From Pascua guehoae (lineage: Eukaryota > Basidiomycota > Tremellomycetes > Trichosporonales > Trichosporonaceae), in the NCBI GenBank assembly GCA_001600415.1, contig BCJX01000018.1, positions 201,949-265,948 on the forward strand: a stretch of 64,000 bases of DNA, read 5' to 3'. The position numbers and the translations under genes were made by a program. Below are positions 34,154-45,735 of this stretch, one piece after another. Below the pieces are notes generated by a model. It made no database searches and was not told where the DNA came from. It saw nothing but the letters and a program-made list of their open reading frames with translations. The first letter of the stretch is position 1; each line of letters begins with the position of its first letter.

Positions 34154-34710
34154 TGGGAGGAAAAGAAAACGTAGTGGGGAGGAAAACTAGTGGGTGATGG
34201 TGATGGAAAGAGAAGGTAGTTGATGAGGAGAAAGGAAGATGGGGAAGGTTATGAAAGCGACAGAGAAGGATACAGAGGGTGCGTGCTGGAACCGCTGCCC
34301 ACTGGGACGACTGGGTGGCCCCCGTGTCTCCGGAAATGTGGCGATTTTGTGGGGGAAGGGAAGGATGTGGAACGATGGAAGCAGGTACCTTTCCAACCGC
34401 AAGCGAGGAACAAAGCGACACGCACACCGCACGCCACACTCGACACGACCTCCCCGCTGCCCACGGCCCACTGTACCATCCCCAACAAAAGCCCTTTCAC
34501 TTTGCTGTTTTGCCACCGTACCACCCCAATTCTGACTGAAGTCTACTCAACAACTTTCTATAAAGGCACATCAATTTCAAGGCTGTGATAGCTCGATATC
34601 CATCCGATGAGCATGATTCTGGAAGGATGGAACGATGCATGCTTTCCGAGAAAAGCTACTATTTGCTCAACCCCGAGCCAAGTGCCACATTGAACATTTG
34701 GCTGGAGATA

Positions 34711-34973
34711 CAGGTGTGACGGGAAAGGATTGAGACTGCCACGTTGAGCTCGGGCGCAGGCACGCAGGTTCTCGCACAGGACATGCCATCTGGTACCCTT
34801 GCCTCGAGGCCGTAGTCCTTGATGTGCCGCGCTGCGCACGCTGCGCCTGCTGTAGGGGCCCCGCGATACCCTGATGCACCGCTTCCTGGCACCATTTAGA
34901 GAGTGTCCATGCTCAACGTCACGTGCGACCGAGCTCGAGGTAGCAGTCTCAATGCTTTCCCGCCGCACCTGCA
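34711..34973. repeat. Imperfect inverted repeat
   Basis: Left arm 34711-34763 and right arm 34921-34973 are about 80% complementary. The left arm reads CGGGAAAGGATTGAGACTGC; the reverse complement of the right arm reads CGGGAAAGCATTGAGACTGC. Similarity weakens outward and inward. The ~157 bp between arms codes for nothing recognised. Confidence 0.6.
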
Positions 34974-35663
34974 TGTAAATATTAACAACGTGTGGCCTGT
35001 CGAAGTCGATCGGTCTGCCAACATGCTGCATAGAGGTGTGATGCATGCATAGTTGGGAGTCCTATATGTTATGAATAACTCCAGCTCCTTGCATGGACTA
35101 TGCACCACCCAAAGGTTTGTACACTAGTTGATTGAAAATCGGCCGGTACAGTGGGAAAACGGTGTTTGTGAAAAGGCTTTCGTGAGGGGGTCAGTACGGA
35201 CGTGGGAGCACGGGAGGGTGTTTTTTTTTATCGGGAACAGAGGTCGAGAGGTAACACACGACCGGCGACTACATACTCTAGCGTCCAAGTACCCGTGGAT
35301 TTTGCTACCACGATCTGGTCAGTGTGTGCTGCAGACACCCATTCCACAAACTACTGAGCAAGGAGCCCAGAAGACGTTGCTGGATATGAGCAAATGATGT
35401 GGGCTACCTCCGGCTTCCCACTTGACCGTATTGGGCCACGCTCCAACAAACGTCAGAGAGGCAATACAGGGCTCTTGTTGTCACGATGAGTCTGGTGACG
35501 GTTATAGCTGTCACAAATAACATCTTCTTCACATCTGCAATGACTACACGGTATCCAAATTCACTGGGTAATGCACTGCGCTTCAGATCTAGCTACCCCG
35601 TCCTTGAGCTTACACTGTATTAGCATCATACCAACGTTCCAGCAGAGTGTACTCACTGCTGTA

Positions 35664-37599
35664 TCAACTCGTCCTCGCCTTCTTAGCGTTGGTCGCGTCC
35701 GACTGTCTGCGTCCCATGGCCACATTGTACCACTTGGTAAATTCAGCAGGATGGGTGTCAGAGTTTCCGGTCTTGTTCCATGCCCGCCCTAGAGCCCAGA
35801 GACACGGCACTGGGAGGATAGACCACAAGAACCTCGGACAAATATAAGGGTTCCACAAGGAACCCTTATTATGCGCCCACATCCAGGTGCGAACGCTGAG
35901 GGCCGCATTCCAAGTCTTTGAGTCATCGGCAACAATCCCGGCATTGAATACGGTCATGGGATGAAAGCCATCGTCACGGACGCCCTCGCGGATGTACATT
36001 AGAAGCATCGAGAGATCGACACGGCATTCGAACTTGCGGAGGAAGCGGATGAGGGAACCGACGCTGGGTACTGAACCGTCCTTCCCGCAGCCTGTAATGC
36101 CACCAGTTCGGACGAGCTCCATGAAAGCTCGAAGTACAGAGGCCGTCTCGATGTCCTGGTCGGTGAACGTCACCGACATTCCGGAATTGGACAGAGTTCG
36201 ACCGTCGCGAAATACCCCGCTACCGTGTTAGCTTAGCTTTCTGCCAACAACCTGACCTCACCTATGAGAAAACAGGTCGAACGAGTTAATGCGAAAGCGG
36301 ATTCCGTCGGAGGTGATGAGTTCAAAGTCACCATTCGTCCACTTTGGATCGTCAGAGACGCAGGAAGTTGACTCATCCTCGTTCTCGTCATCGTCGTCAT
36401 CGTCATCGTCGCTTTCACTAGTACTGCTGTCACTGCCGCTGCCGCTGTCGCTGTCACTGTCGCTGTCACTGTCGCTGGCACTGTCGCTGTCACTGTCGCT
36501 GTCACTGTCGCTGTCACTGTCGCTGTCACTGTCGCTGCCGCTGTCGTCGTCTTCGGGGCTTTCGATGTCCACGCCAAAGCCTCGCAATTTTACTTGGTTT
36601 TCGAAGTAGACCATGAACAAGTCTGCTAGGCCGGCTTTGGCCCTCATTTTGCGCCAGGCATTCACCAGGGCGAATGTCACGTCGGAAGGTACGGTGTACC
36701 ACAAGGCGAGTGGCCACTGGAATGGGTCAAATACAGGCGATCCCGCAGTAGCGCTGACATTGTAATCGTCTCCTTCCTTTCTGGTCTTTGGCCAAGTGGA
36801 TTCGAATGCATCGAGTGCGTGTCGGAGCGTCTTCTTGTCGAGTAAAATGGCACCAACAACGAATACTGTGATGGGTTCGATCTTGCCAGCGCGTTGGTTT
36901 TCACGGATCATGCAGAGTACCCATCTGAGAAGAGCCATACACTTGTGCGCTTTGAGGAAGCGCACGAGCAAGTATAGATCATCAGGAGGAACCGAATCGA
37001 TGTCGCCTTTGGTGACGAGGCGAAGAAAGTGGCGCAGGGTTGTCGATGTCTCGTGCACGGAGTTGGTCAGGGTCATCTCTTGGCATGCACTTTTGGGGAG
37101 ACACTTGAATTGCGAACAAAGTGCAGGGCTATCATCAGCGATGTGATACATGTGGAGTGCTGGGAATGTGCAAGGTCACAATGCGCACCTGGCCCAAAAG
37201 ACGTGATGGGAATCGACGCGGAAGCGGACACCATCGGAGGAAAGCAGCGCAATGTCGCCTTTGGTCCAGACCTCGTCACACTTCACAGGGTCGTCGGTTG
37301 CCAGCGTGATGGTCTGTGCGCCTTTCATGGAACCATCGTTTTCGTTTTCGGGGTTGGTCTTGTCGGCGGGGTCACTCGGGTCGCTGTCCATGGTGGCACT
37401 TCCGCTCGAGTGGTGACGTGCACCAGCGACATCTTCGCCATTGGTGGTGCCGTTGTCCGAGTTCGAGGAATGGCCACCTCCCGCTTGGCCACCTGCTGTC
37501 CGTGCATCAGCGGTCTGGATAGGGTGGGTTGATGCAGAGCCATTGAAACGTACCAGACCCGTTGATAGAATTGGGAGTCTCGGGGGGATCGTCAGCCAT
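35664..37599 (-). CDS. Two-module BTB-like protein, gene C
   Basis: Exons 37554-37599, 37189-37495, 36262-37128 and 35664-36219 give 591 aa, one exon more than its neighbours because a 58-bp intron splits the disordered N-terminus (MADDPPETPNSINGS). Module 1: EVWTKGDIALLSSDGVRFRV, then TTLRHFLRLVTKGD, FVVGAILLDKKTLRHALD and FDPFQWPLALWYTVPSDVTF. A linker holds a long Asp-Ser repeat followed by an Asp/Glu run (36370-36550). Module 2: WTNGDFELITSDGIRFRINS, FDLFSHS|GVFRDG across the last intron, VTFTDQDIETASVLRAFMEL, VFNAGIVADDSKTWNAALSV and LPVPCLWALGRAWNKTGN. Phase-2 introns sit at the same point in both modules. Function unknown. Confidence 0.8.
36425..36545 (-). repeat. Asp-Ser microsatellite in gene C linker
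   Basis: Near-perfect GTCACTGTCGCT repeats (12-bp period on the plus strand) encode alternating Asp and Ser on the minus strand. Period and purity suggest recent slippage; length probably varies between strains. Confidence 0.9.
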
Positions 37600-38217
37600 G
37601 CTGGGACGTGTGTTGGAGAGAAGGAAAGGGGTAGCACGGCGATGGAAGAATTGTCGAGTGGAAGGAAGCTGTTCAAGGCGTGAAAAGGGAAGGAACAAGA
37701 GTGTGATAATGTGTGAAAATTAGGTGAGGGTGACGGGGTGGCGGTTTATTTGCTGCTGAAGCCGGGGCGCGCGAGGGTGAACAGGGGGGGGGGGGTGGTG
37801 AGGACCGTGCGTGTGGGGCCACACCCTCCCTCACAGGCAATCGCGCCACTGCTGCATGCTGTAGTGACTGACCACTTGGGTCACTGTGTGCCCATGCGCA
37901 TACGCTGCCCCAATACTATTAACACGAGGTCCACTGCACTATACTATAATGTGCACTCAAGACGGATACAGACTGCCTGGGGGAGGACATGTGTGCTCTC
38001 TGCTGGGTACCACACACGGATGGGTACCCTGGAATGGGTGACCACCCTGCCACACCCCCACCCTCCCACCCACTTTTGTACGCACACCTCACCTCCACTT
38101 TGTGTGTCCAGGGGCATCTGTTCCCGTTGTTTGTACACAACCATGTACTTAAACAAACCTTCCTTCTGTCCTTCCTTCCTTTCATCACTCCATTCATTCT
38201 TTCATCACTGTTAAGAC
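37600..38217. promoter_or_regulatory. Head-to-head intergenic centre of the BTB array
   Basis: 618 bp between divergent genes C (-) and D (+). It contains a G11 run (37785-37795), a CTATACTATAATG TATA-like stretch near 37938, and pyrimidine-rich leaders on both sides (CCTTCCTTCTGTCCTTCCTT before gene D). It likely holds both promoters and is the symmetry point of the array. Confidence 0.55.
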
Positions 38218-39914
38218 ATGTCCTCGCCCATCAATGCTCCGTCAGAGGACGACTCTGACGTGTTCTTGCCGCTTAGTCCGCTTCGGTTCGGCTCGCCCAT
38301 CAGCGCTTCGTCAGAGGACGACTCTGACTTGCTCTTGCCCCGTAGTCGGGTTCGGCGCAACTACTCACCAGTAACTGTGATAGACGCCGAATCGGAGACG
38401 GATACACACGACAAACTCGTCGACGACCCAGTGTGGACCACAGGCGACACAGTACTTGTCTCGTACGACCGAGTTCGTTTCCGTGTGCCGTCGTACCATC
38501 TTCTGTCATCAAGGTGAGTGATGTTTGAGAGGCAGTGGCACTGTCCATGTGGGCCCTCGAGTTGTCCGTTAAAACGCCAGCCCCGTGTTTCATTCAAAAC
38601 ACGATGCGTCGTCCGACACACCAAAGACCATCACACTGAGCAATCCCGAATTCGACACGGCGGCAACGGTGCGTCTGTACCTCAACCTCCTCATGAACGG
38701 CGAGCTCGACTGCCATCCCAAAGCCGAGGACTATCTCGCCCTGCTCCCTCTCACCCTCTTCCTTCGCGAATACAAGTGCAAAGCCCTGTTGGCGACCTTC
38801 CTCCTCATTGTCCGTGAGCGTCAACGCAAAGGTTCCCTCAAGCCCATCTGCGTGTTTGCAGTCGGTGCCGTCGCGGACGACTTATCAACTATGGCCCACG
38901 CACTGGAGAGTCCCATCTCCTTATGGCCCGACGACACCCCGAACGAGGGTAAGGTGGGACCGACACCAACGATGAACGTTTTCGACCCGGTACACTGGCC
39001 TCTGGCACTCTGGCGCGCTGTCCCTGCCCAAGTTACATGGCAGCTGGCCGAGGATTGGAACAGTAAAGGTTCTTCGGCCGGGCTCTCCGAGGCGTTTTGC
39101 CAGGCACTGTACTGGATCCAAATGCAGGACGCCACCAATCTCATTATGGTCACGAACGCCAGCGCTTGCTCCAACATTCGCGACGACTTCCAGTGGTCGA
39201 CCGGCGACTTTGAGCTCATTTCGGCCGACAACGTCAGGTTCCGCATTGCCTCATTCGACCTATTCTCGCACAGGTACGAACTTGGATGTTTTGCGCAGTA
39301 TATGCTAATTGCCCAGCGGATTCTTTCGCGACGCGCACCTTATCAGCGGCGACAGGGACAAGTCTATCACATTCACCGACCCCGAGCTCGAAACAGCCGA
39401 CACGTTGCGCCTGTTTTTGAGTCTGATAAAGACTGTCGACCTTCCTCTCCCCCGGCGGCCGGAACCGAAGGCGATTGTTCGGCTGATCACATTTCTACGC
39501 AAGTACGACTGCTCTGCAGGTATCAAGACAGTTCTCCTGCTCCTTCGCGACAAGCTACGCCATGATGAGTTGTGTCCGTTCTTTACGTTCGTGGCAGGGG
39601 CCGCAGCCGACGACACCAAGACGTGCCTGATCGCTTTGGACAACTGCAGCGTGACATGGGCACATGCGAGTCGCAAATCCGAGTCTGTGTGGAACCCATA
39701 CGTCATGCCTCTGTGGTACTGGCGTCACGTCCCATCGACTCACCTCTGGGCTCTCTGCAAAGCCTGGGGAACCGCCGCGAACATGCCGTTTCCAAAGGTG
39801 GCGGCGGAGTTTGGGGTGTTTCTCAAAGCTGCTCAGACCCTTGCCGACAGTGCGTCTCCTGTGCCCACCACCGCCCCAACGACCCCGAAAACTACACCGA
39901 CCTCTGCAGCATAA
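38218..39914 (+). CDS. Two-module BTB-like protein, gene D
   Basis: Exons 38218-38513, 38581-39273 and 39317-39914 (introns 67 and 43 bp) give 528 aa. The acidic N-terminus repeats itself (INAPSEDDSDVFLPLSPLRF, then ISASSEDDSDLLLP). Module 1 (~residues 72-285): VWTTGDTVLVSYDRVRFRVP, SYHLLSSS|PVFHSK, ITLSNPEFDTAATVRLYLNL, YLALLPLTLFLREYKCKALL, ICVFAVGAVADD, FDPVHWPLALWRAVPAQVTW. Module 2 (~303-510): WSTGDFELISADNVRFRIAS, FDLFSHS|GFFRDA, ITFTDPELETADTLRLFLSL, FLRKYDCSAGI, FVAGAAADDTKTC, HVPSTHLWALCKAWG. A Thr/Pro tail ends the protein. It is among the best conserved members. First gene of the plus-strand trio, divergent from gene C. Confidence 0.85.
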
Positions 39915-40653
39915 GGCTACGCTCCCTCACATGGGAAGTACTCTGTGAGAACCAGTCATTGCCCGCTCTATGTATCTAGTTGCTGACAACAAGACCTATG
40001 TGCGATTCCTAGCTTTGGACCATTCACACCTTCCCTGTACATATTTTTTCGCGCGCATTCAAGCATTGTAGAAGTGAGACAATGTTCTAGTTTGAGGATA
40101 CTTGTACCTACGTAGTCCGTGGCAAGACGCGACCCACGTGTGTCATGTGGTAGGATGAGAACGACGAGTATGATGAGAATGAAGAGAACGACGAACCATA
40201 GCACAAAAACTATGTCAAGCTGTAAAGGCACGAGTAACTGTGGCGTGATTTCAGCAGACAGATTGTCATGCTCAAGACTACTGTCGCAGAGGCGTCACAA
40301 TGCCCACCTTCTCAATCGCGCTGGCGGACGCCACAGTGCCACATTCATAGGCACAAAAGGGGAATTTCAAGCCTAAATGCAAGCCTACCAAGATTCTGAG
40401 CTTGCCACCCGCAGGCCTATCGTTCGAACCTCCACCAGCCAGGTCCAGACGGTGTCCGTTTCCTTATACAAAGTATCAACTTGCCTTGCGTTTGTGCACT
40501 CCTTAACCTCCTTTCTGTTCTTTGTTCATCTCACTGTGTCTCCACTTTACTATCCCCCTTTAATCCACGTACGCTACCCTCGACTGTACGACTTGCTAGA
40601 AAGCACAGAGTCTGCCAATGCGTCTCCGGCGTCTTGAGCTGTGACGACGCAAG
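39915..40653. promoter_or_regulatory. Spacer D-E, promoter of gene E
   Basis: A TTATACAAAG TATA-like motif at about 40464 and a pyrimidine-rich leader (CTCCTTAACCTCCTTTCTGT region from 40499) precede gene E. No gene seen. Confidence 0.5.
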
Positions 40654-42262
40654 ATGTCCACCGCTCGTCCCAACGGTTCAGCGGCGTCGAGGGGAAGCAC
40701 GTCCTGCCCCTCCGACGAGACGGTAGACGACAAGGTGTGGACATCTGGAGATGCCGAAATCATATCGTCTGATGGGGTACGCTTCCGTGTACAGTCGTAC
40801 CATCTCCGTTCTTCCAGGTGGGTCTGAGTTATTGGTCGCAAGACCAGTCGAGTGGTCGTACATTTCTAATAGCTCAGCCCGGTCATGAAAACCAAACTCG
40901 ATGCCGTGGGAATCGCGTCTCAGACATCCAAAACAATCACACTGAGCAACCGCGAGTTCGAGACGGCGGCGACACTGCGGCAATATTTGGCACTCCTCAC
41001 GAGCGGCGAGATTACGTACCCGGTCAAAGAGGACAGCGACATCAAGGACAGCAACGTCACACTTCACTTGGCGCTCGAACACCCTGTCAAAAGCGACGAC
41101 TTTCTCGCTCTGCTCCCTCTCACCCTCTTTCTTCGCGAGTACAAGTGCAAAGTCTTGATCTCGGCTTTTCTACTCTGTGTCCACGAGCACATGCGGAGCG
41201 GACTTAGTGATCCTATCTGTGCATTCGCCGTCGGCGCCGTTGCAGAACACGAGGGAACGAAGACTCTTGCACTCCGACGCTTCAGTTCAACGTGGGGCTC
41301 GGAGCCTCCCGGAAACGGATTCACCGGAGCGACCAAGAGGGCAACCGTGTTCGACCCCGCCCACTGGCCTCTGTCTCTATGGCACGCTATTCCCACGAGT
41401 GTGACATGGGCCCTCGCGCGGGCATTCAAGGACATGGGAGCTTCACAGGGCCTATCTGGTCACTTTTCCGCCAGGATGTCGTGGGTCAACGCCGACCAAG
41501 CCACGGACGAAATGGCCTCTCGGCGTGAAAATGACGCAGCACGGTGGCGGTGTGAGAAGGACAAGAGCGCATGGGCTGAAGAGGACAAAGAGTGGACGAG
41601 CGGCGACTTTGAGCTCATTACCGCCGACTATGTGCGGTTTCAAGTCCCGTCGTACCACCTGTTTGCTCGCAGGTGAGTAGGCAGAGATAGTTAACCGCGT
41701 ATTCTCCCCAGCATTGCATGTCTCACGGCTCAGTGTATTTTTCCGCGACGCCCATATTCTCAACGGCGACAAGAACAAGTCGATTACATTCACCGACACG
41801 GACTTTGAGACGGCCCCCACTCTGCGTCGGTTTCTGTGCCTCATCACCACCGGGCGTATTCCCCTCTCCAAACGCCCCGAGGCAAAAATCATCCGCCCCC
41901 TCATTTCCTTCCTGCGTAAATACGACTGCACGGCCGATCTGGACGTCCTGCTCGTCTATCTCCGCGACCGGACGAACGAAGGTTTGCTGTGTCCAGTCTT
42001 TGTCTTCATTGCCGGAGCGGTGGCCGACGACCCTGACACGTGTGAAGCTTCCCTACGCAACACAAAGGAGACTCTCGAAGACATGACCGGCGCAAGGCTA
42101 TCCGTGTGGGATCCCTGCTCCATCCGGGCGTCGCAATGGCGCTGTATTCCCACAAACTACCTGTGGGCTCTTTGCAAGGCCTGGTCGTCGGTTGGTCGCA
42201 AACCCTCCCCGAAGCTGTCGACGGAGTTTGCAATGCTGATCACAATTGCAAGAACGGAATAG
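40654..42262 (+). CDS. Two-module BTB-like protein, gene E
   Basis: Exons 40654-40817, 40878-41672 and 41734-42262 (introns 60 and 61 bp) give 495 aa. The N-terminal tail is short (MSTARPNGSAASRGSTSCPS). Module 1: VWTSGDAEIISSDGVRFRVQ, SYHLRSSS|PVMKTK, ITLSNREFETAATLRQYLAL, an insert of about 35 residues (TYPVKEDSDIKDSNVT onward), FLALLPLTLFLREYKCKVLI, FAVGAVAEHEGTKTLAL and FDPAHWPLSLWHAIPTSVTW. A charged linker rich in Arg/Glu/Lys leads to module 2: EWTSGDFELITADYVRFQVP, YHLFARS|VFFRDA, ITFTDTDFETAPTLRRFLCL, LRKYDCTADLDVLLVYLRD, FIAGAVADDPDTCEASL and IPTNYLWALCKAWSSVG. Phase-2 introns at equivalent points in both modules. Confidence 0.84.
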
Positions 42263-42950
42263 GCTGACGGTGAGCGTTCGTGATGGATAGGTTGAAAATG
42301 CTAACTGTAGGCTTTCTCTCTATTTTGCCGTGTACTGTACAAAAGCCATTAGTGACAGCAGCAGCCGACGTTAAGCGACCCCCTCGAGCGATACCCCTTT
42401 GAATAATGTGTGAATTCATAAATTTGTAGCTTGTCAAGAGGTGCTGAAGAATAGGACGTTGGTACCCGTAGATACACATGCAGTACGACACGACGCACCT
42501 GTTGCGGGGATGTGATTAGGCTGGATACGAGAGCCCATGGCACTGTATACCAGCACTGTGATGCCACAGCTGCTACGCCGATCCAGTAGACATCTTTCAG
42601 TTTGTCCAAATACTATCCAACGCTCCCTGCTGCTATGGTAGCGGCATTCGCGCAGTTCGGCGTTTGGTAGGATTCTGGAGGGAAGGTCCGTGACCTCTGG
42701 CGTGTGGGAACAAACCGCCACACCACGCACCACATGCACCACTGCGTGCAGATGCCTGCGGGGCACCGGGGGCGTCACCTCCACATTGTGTATCCACACG
42801 ACCATGCTTCGCACGCCTGCCATTGTGAACGCGCCCCCCCCCCCCCCCCAACCTTCATGATCCTCGTGTACGACGTGTCATCGTTCCCCCATTTCTCTTC
42901 TTCTCATTCACTCACCCATTCATTTCACTCCATTCCCTCCATTCCACGCC
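42263..42950. promoter_or_regulatory. Spacer E-F, promoter of gene F
   Basis: A long C run (about 42834-42848) lies ~100 bp before gene F's ATG, followed by a CATTCACTCACCCATTCATT pyrimidine-rich leader. No gene seen. Confidence 0.5.
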
Positions 42951-44631
42951 ATGTCTGAGCCTACCGAGCTCAACAGTGCTCCCTCTGAGCCCGTGGGCGA
43001 CGGTACCCAACCCTCGTCGTCCTGTTCTGATACCGACTCTCCACCAGCTGCGGCAGACAAGGATTCCGACGAGCCCAAGGGACCCGTAGACGACCCCAAA
43101 TGGACCGAGGGCGACGTCGTCCTCATCTCGTCTGACGGCGTTCGGTTTCGTGTGCAGTCTTACCACGTTCTGTCGTCCAGGTGAGTCTGAGAGATACCTT
43201 GAAGTAAAAAGCAGAGTTTGGAGGCCTAACAATGCAGTCCAGTCATGCGTACCATGTGCCAAGCTTCAGACACAACTCCCAAGACGCTCCAGTTCAGCAA
43301 CCCCGAGTTCGAGACGGCACGGACACTGCGGCAGTACCTCTTTCTTGTAACCGAAGGTCTGCTCAACAGAGTCAAGGAGGAGGACTATCTTGCTCTTCTC
43401 CCTATCACCCTCTTCCTCCGAGAATATGAGTGCTCCATTCTGCTTTCGGCATTTCTCTTGCACATTCACAAACACCTGTTCAAAAAGACCCTGAAACCGA
43501 TTTGTGTGTTTGCAATCGGAGCTGTCGCCAACCACGAGACGACAATGGCCCAAGCACTTGCCAACAACGCTTCCGAGTCGCCATTACCTCACGCTGCATT
43601 CAGTGCAGGTCCATCCAACTATATCGGCGGAGGTGGCCCTAAACGCACCACAGGCAGTATCTCGGTGTTTGACACCTGCCACTGGTCGCTGGCGCTGTGG
43701 CGCGCCATCCCTACGCATGTGACTTGGGCTCTCGCGGGCGCATTTGCCCAAACCACCGGTGACCCGACGGACCTTCCACACAAGTTTATCCTGTATCTCT
43801 CTTTCACCCGTATTGGAAAGATGACATACTCCGAAAGGTCCAACCGTCACACTCGCAAGGGCAACCTCTCGTTCAAGAAATTGAGGCATTCCACCGATCG
43901 TTCCATATGGTTTAGGAACGATCCTGACTGGTCGGACGGCGACTTCGAGCTCATTTCTTCGGATAACGTCATATTTATGGTCCCCTCGTACCACTTGTTG
44001 TCCCACAGGTATGTGCTGAATACCATCTTGAGCATCCCATTGCTAATTGTACAGCGGTGTCTTCCGCAACGCCCAAGCGATTAACGCAACAGAAGACGGG
44101 GAACCATCCAAGTCTCTCCAGTTCACCGACCCCGACTTCGAGACGGCCGACACACTGCAGCAGTTTCTATGCCTCATTACCACCGGTCAGCCGAGGCAAC
44201 CCCTGAAACTAGAGGCGGGTACCATCACTTGGCTTGTCACTTTTTTGCGCAAGTACGAATGTACCTCGAATCTCGCCACATTGCTGGTGTACTTGCGCGA
44301 CCAGGCTCGCGAGTCCCATCTATGTCCCTTCCTTGCGTTTGCTGCCGGCGCGGCGGCCGACGATCCGTCGACTTGCGAAATCGCTCTGCGCATGTGGAAA
44401 GCAACCGCAGGTGAAGGCGCCTCTAGGAGGTCGGTGTGGGAACCACACCGGATTCCCCATCGCGACTGGCTCATCATCCCGTCACCGTACATCTGGGCGC
44501 TGTGCAGGGCGTGGGGGAAGGCCGGTAAAACGGCAAATGCGACGCTGTCGATTGAGTTTGCGGCGTTCATCAAGGAGGCCCGTGCCCCTCCTAAACCACC
44601 GACACCGCCTGCACCTGTCGCACAGACCTAA
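42951..44631 (+). CDS. Two-module BTB-like protein, gene F
   Basis: Exons 42951-43180, 43238-44008 and 44055-44631 (introns 57 and 46 bp) give 525 aa. After an acidic Ser/Pro start, module 1 runs KWTEGDVVLISSDGVRFRVQ, SYHVLSSS|PVMRTM, LQFSNPEFETARTLRQYLFL, YLALLPITLFLREYECSILL, ICVFAIGAVANHETTMAQAL, FDTCHWSLALWRAIPTHVTW. A basic linker (SNRHTRKGNLSFKKLRHS) leads to module 2: DWSDGDFELISSDNVIFMVP, YHLLSHS|GVFRNA, LQFTDPDFETADTLQQFLCL, FLRKYECTSNLATLLVYLRD, FAAGAAADDPSTCEIAL, IPSPYIWALCRAWGKAG. A Pro-rich tail ends it. Last member of the array. Confidence 0.85.
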
Positions 44632-45735
44632 CGTCTGCCGTGAGGTGTGATATTCAGTAGGTTTTAGCATTGCAAACCGACTCGTGTACGCTGACACCCA
44701 GTTCGTCGAGCGATTCTTTCCACCACCATCGAATCGTACTTTCGCTCAATCTGTACATACATTATTGGGGCATTCGAGTATTATAGGGGTGAAGAGGCCA
44801 GAAGAATAGGAGAGGCTGCACTGCCATAGGTGAAGCCAAAGCCTCGTGCAAGGGGACATCAGCTGGTAGAATACACTGCAGATACGGGGGAAAGAGGGTG
44901 CACGTCTACGTGGACAATGTTAAAAATGTGACCGAACTAGCTAGAGTGGGTGCACGTTGATGCACAGCGGCTCAAGAAGGAATTGGACAGAAGGGAGCGG
45001 TGAGTAGCAGAGAGAGTGGGAGGGGGGGCGGGGAGGCGTGGGGAAGACGGAGTACGCCTTGACGTGTGATGTCCCTGATCTATGGGATGTGCGATGCAAC
45101 TGGGCGCCGTTCGTAGACAATGCCTCGGGTCTCTCCCCCGTGGCCCCTCCCAGCTTGTCGGTTTCTGCCTTACGCACTTGCCTGCATCTTTCCAACTGTG
45201 CCCCTATTGAATTATTCACCACTATCTAAACCGTTCTCTCCTCTTTTTGCACGCGCTCAACCATTCTCAATATCCCCAAACCAGTGCCTAGTGGTTGGAT
45301 GTGGTACCGTTCTTGTGGCCTTCTCCACAGGACCGGCTTCTGCCCCACTTCATGCCTCGGTTCGTTCATCGTTACCGTATGTACACGCGGCAGCAGAATT
45401 CTGGTCCACAGGTGACGGGAAGGAGGGGTACCATGAGAGACACCAAGGACGATGCCCATAATGCCAATGCCGACTATTTCTACGTATTAGCCGAGCACCA
45501 CCACTGATCTAGGTCCCCTTGTACACACAGGTTGTTGCAGGCACTGCAGCGTGGCAGTATCGGGAAAACTCTCAAAGTGGCACTGCCACCGCCACCTGCT
45601 CATCCAACCACCACACGAAACCAAACGCAGGGTCAAACAAACCACCACCAAGCACGTATAAACAACCTTCTGCATCTTCATTACATAGACTCACTCGCTC
45701 TTACTACTACTGTACACATCTCCCCCTACCTCACC
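44632..45735. other. Intergenic at the right edge of the BTB array
   Basis: 3' flanks of gene F and of the FHA/Ki-67-like gene. A hairpin-forming GTGGCAGT...ACTGCCAC pair at about 45551-45588 resembles part of the 34.7-kb inverted repeat. No gene seen. Confidence 0.5.

Larger units (their letters stand above)
34014..35663. other. Spacer between BTB genes C and B
   Basis: Contains a three-copy 31-bp tandem repeat (34061-34153) in the leader of gene B, an inverted repeat at 34711-34763/34921-34973, and a T run at 35221-35228. No gene recognised in about 1.6 kb. Confidence 0.55.

Noticed and set aside
40410..40435. GTTCGAACCTCC resembling a tRNA T arm
   Set aside because: No five-base T stem and no cloverleaf in either direction.
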